24,151 bases of DNA from a virus: positions 1 to 24,151 of IMG/VR virus record IMGVR_UViG_3300045936_000294, one strand, 5' to 3'. The notes below the pieces were generated by a model. That model was not told where the DNA came from, made no database searches, and was given only the letters and a program-made list of their open reading frames with translations. Of the stretch, positions 6,186-12,857 are shown in pieces (within the stretch, counting starts at the first letter, position 1; each line of letters opens with the position of its first letter). A program made the translations under genes and the position numbers.

Positions 6186-7621
6186 AAACTGACCTCCTAC
6201 CACCACACTCCGTCGAAGCCGAGCAAGGCGTGCTTGGCTGTGTCCTGCAGGACCCGAAGAACTCGATGCTGTTGTGCCGCGAGGTCCTCCCGGAGGCCTC
6301 CGCGTTCTACGATCTGCGTCATCAGACGATTTATGGGTCGTTTGTGGCCATGGAGGACCAGGGCACCCCAATCGATCTGCTTACCGCCAACACCTGGTTG
6401 AAGAGCCGTTCCCAACTTGATCGCGCTGGCGGCCTCTCTTACCTCGCGGAACTACCAGATCGAACTCCCAGTGCGGCAAACCTCTCTCATTACCTCGAAA
6501 TTGTCGCTGGCAACTGGGCTCGCCGCAGAAAGATCGCCGCGCTCAGTGAAGCGATCCTGTTGCTTCAGGATGAATCTCGCGGAGTGGAAGAAACTCTGGA
6601 TCGAGTCGATTCGCTTGTGGTTGGCGCGGGCGATTCGCTCAATCGGTCCAGCATCGAGCCGATGGCGGCGCTCGTCGAGCGCGCCATAGAGAGCATCGAG
6701 CGTTCTTACGAACATCGGAACCAGGGGCTCCTGGCCGGGATTAGCACCCGCTTTGGTTACCTGGACAAACTCACGGGTGGCATTCGGTCGAAGGAGCTTT
6801 GGTTCATCGGCGGCCGGCCTGGAATGGGGAAGACCTCCTGGCTCTGCTCTTTGATCATCGCGATCGCCGTTGAGCAGAAGATTCCATTCGGTTTCCTGAG
6901 CCTCGAGATGTCGCGCGACGACATCATCATGCGCCTCCTTTGCTCGCTGGCCTTTGCAAACTCGATGCACCTGCGCACTGGCCACTTGTCCCGTGTCGAT
7001 CGGGACCGGCTCAAGGCTGCGGCCGTCCGCCTCGCCTCGGCTCCGCTCTTTATCGATGACGCCCCGAGCATCACGCCCGCCCAGGTCCGGAGCAAGGCGC
7101 GCCGGCTCATCCAGGGCCACGGTGCCCAGATCGTCGGCCTGGACCACCTCCACGAGATCTATGTGCCGGAGGCCCGCGGCGACGAGCGAATCCAGGCGAC
7201 CGAGGCCGGCCTCGCGCTGCATTTCGTTGCCAAGACGCTCGGCGTTCCCGTGATTGGCCTTGCTCAACTCAGCCGGACATTCGAGAGCGAAGCGGCCAAA
7301 AGCAGGAGCCGCCGGCCCCGGATGACGGACCTTCGTGGAAGCGGCAACCTCGAGCAAAAGGCCGATCTCATCGGAATCCTTTGGCACAACCGAGAGGACG
7401 AGCGAGAGGAGGAGGATCTGACAAGCGACGAGAAATCCGTCCCGGTCAGCCTCGAAATCGTGAAGCAACGCAACGGTCCCACGGGTGAATGTCAGCTCAC
7501 GTTCTTCAAGAGCAGCCTGAAGTACGTGGATCGTTACGAGAACACAGGCAGTCGTGAAGGGCTCGAGCGTCACCGGGAGCACCAGCAGCAGGAAGCAGGA
7601 GAACTGGACACCCTTGCGTGA
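6182..7621 (+). CDS. dnaB: Replicative DNA helicase, DnaB type
   Basis: 479 aa, TTG start in a TTGA overlap with the loader stop. The N-terminal domain (about 1-110) begins with PHSVEAEQGVLGC, the classic opening of DnaB. The RecA-like domain has Walker A GGRPGMGKTS (210-219), LEMS (241-244), a Walker B region IVGLDHLH (317-324), AQLSR (361-365) and DLRGSGNLEQ (383-392), followed by KQRNGPTG (438-445), the arginine-finger motif. All key residues are present. The usual length is about 450-470 aa, so it is complete with a short Glu/Gln-rich tail. Note LDHLH where many DnaB proteins have DYLQ. It unwinds the phage fork as a hexamer and works with the loader and replication protein before it. Confidence 0.93.
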   Translation: MKTDLLPPHSVEAEQGVLGCVLQDPKNSMLLCREVLPEASAFYDLRHQTIYGSFVAMEDQGTPIDLLTANTWLKSRSQLDRAGGLSYLAELPDRTPSAANLSHYLEIVAGNWARRRKIAALSEAILLLQDESRGVEETLDRVDSLVVGAGDSLNRSSIEPMAALVERAIESIERSYEHRNQGLLAGISTRFGYLDKLTGGIRSKELWFIGGRPGMGKTSWLCSLIIAIAVEQKIPFGFLSLEMSRDDIIMRLLCSLAFANSMHLRTGHLSRVDRDRLKAAAVRLASAPLFIDDAPSITPAQVRSKARRLIQGHGAQIVGLDHLHEIYVPEARGDERIQATEAGLALHFVAKTLGVPVIGLAQLSRTFESEAAKSRSRRPRMTDLRGSGNLEQKADLIGILWHNREDEREEEDLTSDEKSVPVSLEIVKQRNGPTGECQLTFFKSSLKYVDRYENTGSREGLERHREHQQQEAGELDTLA

Positions 7622-7962
7622 ATAGGACGGGTGATTGCGAGATGAATCCTAACATTTGGCCATATCTGGGGTTCCTATTCGGACTATTCGGCCTGGGACC
7701 TATATTGGGTTTCTGGTGGGCTTCGAGAAGATCACTTCGCGACTCGTCCCACAATCTGTCCTGCCCGAGTCGTTGCTGGTCTGATCGGAATAGAGCGGAT
7801 CGTTACCACCGCGGGGAAGGATTCATCGTGGGAATCAGCATTTGCCGCCGTTGTGGTGATGAGCTCGATTGTGCGATCCCGCCAGGGACCAATCAGAAAG
7901 AGCTCCTATGCATCCGCTGCGGGGCGAGTGATTCGGAATTCGAAGAGAGGAGGGCGGAGTGA
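7618..7962 (+). CDS. Small membrane protein with C-terminal zinc ribbon
   Basis: 114 aa from GTG 7618, a GTGA overlap with the helicase stop; ATG 7642 is an alternative. One hydrophobic helix (about residues 12-35, rich in Gly, Phe and Leu) is followed by a basic stretch and a zinc-ribbon-like part with C76-x2-C79 and C98-x2-C101. Inside the frame, GTG 7828 is preceded by a strong GGGGAAGGA six bases upstream, so the 44-aa zinc ribbon may also be made alone. Combination of a membrane helix and a zinc ribbon in a phage early operon is unusual. Function unknown. Confidence 0.5.
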   Translation: MNRTGDCEMNPNIWPYLGFLFGLFGLGPILGFWWASRRSLRDSSHNLSCPSRCWSDRNRADRYHRGEGFIVGISICRRCGDELDCAIPPGTNQKELLCIRCGASDSEFEERRAE

Positions 7963-8738
7963 GAAGGGATGAGCCCATTCACATCCTGGTCACCTGTCGC
8001 ATGCCCGAGCTTCTGCCGGCGGCCACCCTGGTTTTCAAGACCCTCCGGGTCGGATTCCCGGATGCCAAGGTGTACGTGTATCAACCGAGAATTCAGGCCT
8101 GCGCGAATGACATCGCCCAGGCCGCGACCGGGGCGGGAGCCAAGTGTTACTTCACCGAATACGAGCCGCATGACCGATGGATCGACCATCTGATCGACGT
8201 GGAGGCCTCGCCCTTCTGGATCTGTGACACAGATGTCGTCTTTTGGAAACGCTTCGAGCACCAGCCGGATCGCTCGGCCATTGCCGGGGTCCGTACGCCT
8301 GAATTCTACGAGCCGTGGACCAAGGCCTACTACCGCGAACGGCTTCACACCTGCCTGATGCGAATTGATCCGCAAAAGTTCAGGAGCGAGAGGGCCGCTT
8401 ACAGGACGCGTGTCATTGTCACCCCTTTCCTTCCTGTGATCGAGTTGGTCCGCCAGCAATGGCAGCCCGAACGGAGGACTGGCCAAATAAGGAATTACTT
8501 CTACGACACGCTCGCGATGGCCTGGCACGCCTTCGGCGGCCAGGAATTCAACCGAGAGCAGATCGAGTCGTTCGATCACCTGAATTGCGCGACCTACGTC
8601 GATCGGATTGCACCCTCGCTCGACTTCGACATCCAAGCTGCCCACAAGGCCGTCTATGAGAACCCGGACCGGCTCCGTGGTTCGTGGGCCCGTCAATTCG
8701 AGTGGTTCTCTCAGCACCGTGAGAAGAAGGAGACATGA
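7959..8738 (+). CDS. Glycosyltransferase-like protein (GT-A fold)
   Basis: 259 aa, GTG start in a GTGA overlap. It opens with a beta strand and helix (IHILVTCRMPELLPAATLVFKTLR) as in nucleotide-sugar enzymes, and carries a DxD motif D90-T-D92 in FWICDTDVVFWKRF, which binds the metal and nucleotide-sugar phosphate in GT-A transferases. Later motifs (YDTLAMAWHAFGG, DHLNCATYVD) fit an acceptor or closing loop. Phages use such enzymes to decorate their DNA or virions, or to alter host surface sugars. The gene lies between replication and packaging genes; no base-modifying enzyme is seen nearby, so DNA as a target is not supported here. No signal peptide or membrane helix, hence cytoplasmic. Confidence 0.6.
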   Translation: MRRDEPIHILVTCRMPELLPAATLVFKTLRVGFPDAKVYVYQPRIQACANDIAQAATGAGAKCYFTEYEPHDRWIDHLIDVEASPFWICDTDVVFWKRFEHQPDRSAIAGVRTPEFYEPWTKAYYRERLHTCLMRIDPQKFRSERAAYRTRVIVTPFLPVIELVRQQWQPERRTGQIRNYFYDTLAMAWHAFGGQEFNREQIESFDHLNCATYVDRIAPSLDFDIQAAHKAVYENPDRLRGSWARQFEWFSQHREKKET

Positions 8739-9142
8739 AGACGGATTGGACACACTTGGATCCGCTGCGCGTGATCGACGGGACTTACAAAACTCGTCCA
8801 GGTGATCGATTCGGGGCCTTTGTCGTTCCCGTCAATTCGCAGATGAAGCTCGTCATCATCGCGACGGCGGCCGAATCGCATCCGGATACGCCACCGGAGA
8901 CGTGGTGGTGGGAGCATGCCAGTGTCCACATGGAGGAACGTCAGAAGAATGGGCAATGGAGGGAGCGTACACCCAACTGGAAGCTCATGTGCCTCGTGAA
9001 GGATCTCTTTTGGGACGAGGACGAGATGGTGGTCCAATTTCACCCAGCCCGGAAGGACTACGTAAACAATCACTCCACGACGCTCCATCTCTGGCGAAAC
9101 TCCAGAGAGAACTTTCCCAGGCCGCCCAAGATGTGTGTGTGA
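8735..9142 (+). CDS. DUF7694-like phage protein
   Basis: 135 aa, start ATG 8735 inside the previous stop with a strong AAGGAG five bases upstream. The middle and end (WWWEHASVHM, TPNWKLMCLVKDLFWDEDEMVVQFHP, RKDYVNNHSTTLHLWR) match, from memory, a small domain common in tailed phages: a W-E-H-x-S-V strand, then P-x-W-x-x-M-C-x-x-K-D-x-F-W, then Q-x-H-P and H-L-W. The role of that family is not known to me. The first 50 residues (RFGAFVVP, MKLVIIATA) form an additional beta segment. Good match, no function claimed. Confidence 0.65.
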   Translation: MKTDWTHLDPLRVIDGTYKTRPGDRFGAFVVPVNSQMKLVIIATAAESHPDTPPETWWWEHASVHMEERQKNGQWRERTPNWKLMCLVKDLFWDEDEMVVQFHPARKDYVNNHSTTLHLWRNSRENFPRPPKMCV

Positions 9143-9166
9143 GTATATGACATTAATGAGGACAAT

Positions 9167-9436
9167 ATGACTGCCAATAGAGAAGAAGACCTGGAGACCT
9201 GGTTCGTCAACAACATCGCGCTCTTGAGAAACTCCGCTGGAGCTGCTCCGCCAGCGACCGTCGAGTGCCATCGCTATGCCCTCAAATGGCTCGAGACTGC
9301 TCACGAGAAGTTTGCTGAATTGAGAGTGGAGCCGAAAACACCCCCTCCCACCCGTATTGTTCCGAAGCCCCCGCCGGCGGTGGATCCGCCGCGGCGGAAA
9401 GTTCCCAAGGTAACCAAAACTGCACATGCTCGTTAG
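9167..9436 (+). CDS. Small hypothetical phage protein
   Basis: 89 aa from ATG 9167, with AGGA seven bases upstream. The first 50 residues are helical and rather acidic (EEDLETWFVNNIALLRNSAG; ECHRYALKWLETAHEKF). The last 35 are a basic proline-rich tail (repeated PPP and PK). The stop abuts the ATG of the next frame, so it belongs to the same operon. No family recognised. Confidence 0.5.
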   Translation: MTANREEDLETWFVNNIALLRNSAGAAPPATVECHRYALKWLETAHEKFAELRVEPKTPPPTRIVPKPPPAVDPPRRKVPKVTKTAHAR

Positions 9437-9451
9437 ATGGAGACTCATACC

Positions 9452-9841
9452 ATGCCAGACACTCACTGGATCAGCGTGAAAGATAAACTGCCGGAGGAGC
9501 GGCAGAGCGTCCTCGTATGCCGCCCCTTATGGTACGAACGAATTGGGGAAATGAAGCGCATGGGCGACAGGTGGTATCCCAGCAAGGGCCCTTCGCTCTA
9601 TGGGTATCCCCTCGATACGGTCAGCCATTGGATGCCGAGCCCGTTCCTGGCTGAGGGCGGGAATTGGATCAGTGTAAAGGATCGACTGCCTGAATCTGAT
9701 GCAAAGGTGCTCTTCTACTGGCGGCAAGGAGAAATGGACATCGGTGTTAGGCGATCCGCCGGAGGCTGGGTCGGCAAACAATCTGAATACTCAGATGATG
9801 AAGTCACCCATTGGATGGGCCTTCCCGACCCGCCGAAGTGA
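9452..9841 (+). CDS. Tandem DUF551 protein
   Basis: 129 aa from ATG 9452, chosen because GGAG lies nine bases upstream; ATG 9437 is possible. The protein is two copies of the DUF551 unit: WISVKDKLPEERQSVLV ... VSHWMPSP (6-64) and WISVKDRLPESDAKVLF ... VTHWMGLPDPP (72-127). DUF551 is a small domain common in phage accessory regions, usually with one copy, recognised by WI-S-V-x-D-x-LP at the start and T-HW-M-P at the end. The copies are still similar at DNA level around the WISVKD motif, so the duplication may be fairly recent. Function of the domain is unknown. It is the last gene before terminase. Confidence 0.8.
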   Translation: MPDTHWISVKDKLPEERQSVLVCRPLWYERIGEMKRMGDRWYPSKGPSLYGYPLDTVSHWMPSPFLAEGGNWISVKDRLPESDAKVLFYWRQGEMDIGVRRSAGGWVGKQSEYSDDEVTHWMGLPDPPK

Positions 9842-9848
9842 AAGGTAA

Positions 9849-11846
9849 ATGACTGCCCAGACGCTCAATGACGACTGGCTCATTGCCCAGGCCCGGAAGT
9901 TCCTCGTGGAACATGCCCCGCCGCCTCATCCGATCCTGCGGCTGCCGACCGAACGGGAGGTCGCGGCAGCGATGCGCCGGCCCCTCCAGAGCGGCCTCTA
10001 TGTTGTCGCCGCCCTCTTTGCCGAATACACCAAGCGGATTGAGGACGCAGACGAACGGACCGGCGAACCCCTCACTCATGGCTTCGTCCTCGATGCCTGG
10101 TACAAGCTGGTCGAGCAATTTCAATTTGCCAGGACGGTCTACTGCGGCGGGGGTAAACGGGCCTCCAAGACAGAGTGCGCAGCCTGGCTGTTTGTCAAAT
10201 CGTGCCTGGCCTATCCGGGTGGCCGCCGCTGGGTCCTGGGTGAGACCGAGAATTCCTCTCAAAACATCCAGCAACCCGCGATCTGGCGTTACCTGCCGCG
10301 AGCCTGGCGAGTCGAACTCAACGCCAAGGAGTCGCGCGACTTCAAGCTCAAGTACGCTGAGGGCCGCGGCTTCTCAGATAATCTCCTCGTGATGCCCACC
10401 GAACCGCCCACGATCGTGAAGTTCCTCAGCTTTGTTCAGGATCCAAAGCATTACCAGGGCTGGAAGCTTGGGGGTGAAGTTCACAAGCCAACGACGATCA
10501 GCTTTCCAGGCGGTCGCGAGCTTTCCCTTCCCAACATGGGTTGGTGGGCGGATGAGAATATGCCGCTCTTGTGGCTCGAGACGGCCGAAACTCGCTCCCA
10601 GGATTTACAATCCTGCGGCCTCTGGACCTATTCACCGCTGGAAGGGATCACGGCAACGATCAAGGAGATGCTCGGTGTCCCCAGGGTCCTCGAGGAGCGC
10701 GAGGCGGAGCTCCTCCCGAATCACCGCGTCCTCGTCCCTGGCTGCCGGCCCGGCCAGATGCCGAGCGTGGTCGAGTGCGGCCGGCACCGGACCCGCGCGG
10801 TCTTCTTCTTCCGCAAGGACAATCCCTTTGGCCGTTACGAGGCCCACGCGGCCGAGATCCGCTCGCGGCCCGAGACCGTGATCATGCGCGACTCCTACGG
10901 TTGGGCGACGGACATCCGTCACCGGGCATTTCCGAAATTCGGTGCGGTTCACATCGTAAAGCCAGAGCACTTGCCCAAGGACGGAACCAACTACCTCTTT
11001 ACCGATCCCGCCGGGGCTCGGCGCTGGGCCACGATCTGGGTCCGGGTGGATCCGCGCGGTTATCACTTCATTTACCGGGATTGGCCGCACAAGCGCCTCT
11101 TTGGGGATTGGGCTGTCCCGAGCGATTCAGAGTCTGAGCCCGACGGCCGCGCCGGACCCGCCCAGCAGAGCGATGGCCTCGGGGTCACCGGCTACAAGGA
11201 ATTGTTCCTCGATCGGGAGACAATCTCGATGACCACGGAGGGCTCTGGAGAGTGGGCTGAGAAGGATCCTTACCGTCGGCATTGGTGCGACCAGGTGATG
11301 CGAGGCTTTCGGAAGAAGCCAGGGGAGGACGGCCTTTGGGATCCTGCGGATGTGCGCGAGGTCCGGGCCAACCTGGCCGAACCGCTGCGCGAGGTGATCA
11401 TGGGCCGCTACATCGATCCACGCGCGGCCGGCACGCAACACGCCCAGGAGCAGGGCGCCAGGACTGTGATCGAGCTCTTTGCGGAGCGGGTCGAGGGAGC
11501 TAAGGGCACAGTCTCTGAGCCGATGACGATGGAGTCGGCCTATAGCGGCCGACAACTCGGCACGGGCGAGAATGCCCAGATCGGAACGGGCCTTAGCGAG
11601 GTCAACGAGCTGCTCGATTGGGATCCGCTGCACCCCGAAGGCCTCGTTCCGGGCGTGAATGAGCCGCGTCTATACGTTTCAGCGGAGTGCGAGCAGGTGA
11701 TCTGGGCGATGCAAACCTATACCGCGCGGGGCGGCGCCAAGGGCGGCTGCAAAGATTTCTGTGACTTGTTGCGCTATGTGTGCCTCGCGAACCTGCCCTA
11801 CGTGGGGGCGGAGGGCCTTCTCGGGACCGGAGGAGGGACTTATTAA
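9849..11846 (+). CDS. terL: Terminase large subunit
   Basis: 665 aa, ATG 9849 with AAAGG three bases upstream. The ATPase part carries a Walker A variant GGGKRASKT (100-108), in which the usual final Gly before Lys is Ser (S106-K107-T108), and a Walker B like WWADE (232-236). The nuclease part has D386 in YLFTDPAGARRW, a second Asp in GRYIDPRAA (533), and D639 in DFCDLLRY, the three-acid layout of RNase H-like terminase nucleases. It drives DNA into the head through the portal and cuts it at the end. An extra polar segment (about 424-450) precedes the second nuclease acid. No small subunit is obvious just upstream. The last codons contain AGGAGG, which would serve the next gene. Confidence 0.88.
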   Translation: MTAQTLNDDWLIAQARKFLVEHAPPPHPILRLPTEREVAAAMRRPLQSGLYVVAALFAEYTKRIEDADERTGEPLTHGFVLDAWYKLVEQFQFARTVYCGGGKRASKTECAAWLFVKSCLAYPGGRRWVLGETENSSQNIQQPAIWRYLPRAWRVELNAKESRDFKLKYAEGRGFSDNLLVMPTEPPTIVKFLSFVQDPKHYQGWKLGGEVHKPTTISFPGGRELSLPNMGWWADENMPLLWLETAETRSQDLQSCGLWTYSPLEGITATIKEMLGVPRVLEEREAELLPNHRVLVPGCRPGQMPSVVECGRHRTRAVFFFRKDNPFGRYEAHAAEIRSRPETVIMRDSYGWATDIRHRAFPKFGAVHIVKPEHLPKDGTNYLFTDPAGARRWATIWVRVDPRGYHFIYRDWPHKRLFGDWAVPSDSESEPDGRAGPAQQSDGLGVTGYKELFLDRETISMTTEGSGEWAEKDPYRRHWCDQVMRGFRKKPGEDGLWDPADVREVRANLAEPLREVIMGRYIDPRAAGTQHAQEQGARTVIELFAERVEGAKGTVSEPMTMESAYSGRQLGTGENAQIGTGLSEVNELLDWDPLHPEGLVPGVNEPRLYVSAECEQVIWAMQTYTARGGAKGGCKDFCDLLRYVCLANLPYVGAEGLLGTGGGTY

Positions 11847-12036
11847 CACTCACTTCCAGCTAGTGGTGGAGGGCTTTCGTCCCTGGCTCACGCCGAAGGA
11901 GGCGTTGAACCTCCTCGGTGAAGGACGCCATTCGCTGCGGATCTACTGCTCCCGCGGCCGGATCAGGTCCCGCAAGACGCCTGGGGGCCACTGGCGTTAC
12001 TGGCGGGACGATATTCTCCTAATGATTAAGCCGTGA
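11842..12036 (+). CDS. Small winged HTH protein with possible ATT start
   Basis: About 64 aa. The frame is open from 11761, but the residues before 11842 are a shadow of terminase. AGGAGG (11831-11836) sits five bases before ATT 11842, which would give MNTHFQLVVEGFRPWL; ATT starts are rare but known. GTG 11863 is the nearest ordinary start, 26 bases from that site. The body is an excisionase-type HTH: FRPWLTPKEALNLLGEG, then RHSLRIYCSRGRIRSRKT and the wing GGHWRYWRDDILLMI. Such a protein right behind the large terminase may be a regulator or serve as a DNA-recognition partner in packaging. The second is inference from position only. Confidence 0.55.
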   Translation: MNTHFQLVVEGFRPWLTPKEALNLLGEGRHSLRIYCSRGRIRSRKTPGGHWRYWRDDILLMIKP

Positions 12037-12212
12037 AACCCAAAGAACGACCCGCCACCTATGAAATCAACTTCCAACGCAACACCATCTACTTCCGCAC
12101 TAAACAGAAAGCCAAGGTTTGCAGCACCAAGGAAATCAAGGTCCGCCAATGCCTCTTTGACCTCGACGAAGACGGACAAATGATTGGGGTTGAATTGTTG
12201 ATTGAAACCTGA
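12033..12212 (+). CDS. Small DUF2283-like protein
   Basis: 59 aa, GTG start in a GTGA overlap with the HTH gene stop. It reads MKPKERPATYEINFQ at the start, then a strand NTIYFRT, KVCSTKEIKVRQ, and ends FDLDEDGQMIGVELLIE. The alternating beta pattern and closing D-x-D-G-x-h-h-G-h-E-h-L match DUF2283, a small beta domain found in bacteria and phages and of unknown function. The gene is easy to miss because of its size, but the overlap, frame and motif support it. Confidence 0.6.
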   Translation: MKPKERPATYEINFQRNTIYFRTKQKAKVCSTKEIKVRQCLFDLDEDGQMIGVELLIET

Positions 12213-12224
12213 GCCGCCCAAGCA

Positions 12225-12494
12225 ATGAAACCCCGCTTCACTCACAATTGCGATTCAGCTAAACCCACAGACACAGATTGGCAGGCGCCACCCCAAGCCG
12301 GCCCGCTTCGGAACTGTTCCACTTGTGGGCACAGGCAGGAATCAGTCTTTTACGACCTCGATCGATGTCAACTTTCCGGCTTTCTCTGCTCAACCACTCG
12401 TTCGCATAGGGACGCCTGCGACATCAATTTCTCGGGCTGGGTCCCCAAACCTCCAAAGCGAAGCCTGCTGGATCGGCTGCTTGGACGACAATGA
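12225..12494 (+). CDS. Small cysteine-rich protein
   Basis: 89 aa from ATG 12225. Six Cys: C9, C31-x2-C34, C48, C55 and C65, spaced as CSTCGHRQES ... DRCQLSGFLC ... HRDACD, followed by INFSGWVPK. This layout (CxxC, then two spaced Cys, then DAC before a G-W-x-P end) recurs in small phage proteins and suggests a bound zinc. The tail is basic. It ends two bases before the next ATG. No biochemical role is known to me. Confidence 0.6.
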   Translation: MKPRFTHNCDSAKPTDTDWQAPPQAGPLRNCSTCGHRQESVFYDLDRCQLSGFLCSTTRSHRDACDINFSGWVPKPPKRSLLDRLLGRQ

Positions 12495-12495
12495 T

Positions 12496-12744
12496 ATGAA
12501 GACTAACCGCCGTAAATTTTTCACCGGATCGCTTCTGGGACTCTTCGCGCCAAAGAAACCACAACCACCACCCCCTAAAGAGAAGATCATCATGATCCGC
12601 TATACGTTGGGCGCTTCGGGCGAGGGTGTGACCCGAAAGGTGGAGGGTGTTCCCGAAGCCTTTACCCATGCCATGGACGACTTTCGAAAGGGGCGTGTCG
12701 TTGACCTGGACACGGCCCTTTTCAAGGAACCTCCAAAAGCATGA
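12496..12744 (+). CDS. Small hypothetical with twin-arginine-like N-terminus
   Basis: 82 aa from ATG 12496, one base after the previous stop. It opens MKTNRRKFFTGSLLGLFAPK, which fits the RR-x-F-F core of a twin-arginine signal, but the hydrophobic stretch is short and is followed at once by a proline-rich segment (KKPQPPPPKEK) instead of a clear signal-peptidase site. The rest is a small domain: IIMIRYTLGASGEGVTRKV, then EAFTHAMDDFRKGRVVDLDT. A second start at ATG 12592 (IRYTLGASG) could give the domain alone. The real role is unknown. Confidence 0.5.
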   Translation: MKTNRRKFFTGSLLGLFAPKKPQPPPPKEKIIMIRYTLGASGEGVTRKVEGVPEAFTHAMDDFRKGRVVDLDTALFKEPPKA

Positions 12745-12747
12745 AAG

Positions 12748-12769
12748 CCCCGGACCTTTCGATCCGGGG
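12748..12769 (+). terminator. GC-rich hairpin before the portal gene
   Basis: CCCCGGA (12748-12754) pairs with TCCGGGG (12763-12769) across an eight-base loop. No T run follows, so intrinsic termination is doubtful; it may process or stabilise mRNA between the small genes and portal. The rest of the 110-base gap holds a second weak hairpin and the spacer GCCCCTAATCCCTAACCCC just before the portal start. Confidence 0.3.
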
Positions 12770-12857
12770 GCAATCTCCGGCAGGACGGATTGTACTGGGA
12801 GTACGAGATGCCGCTGCCGGAACCGCCCCTTGCCCCTAATCCCTAACCCCTCTCTAT

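Noticed and set aside
6452-7582. Minus-strand ORF of 376 codons opposite the helicase
   Set aside because: Antisense shadow of a high-GC gene; the plus strand has all DnaB motifs.
12748-12769. Strong intrinsic terminator before portal
   Set aside because: No T run after the stem; kept only as a low-confidence hairpin.
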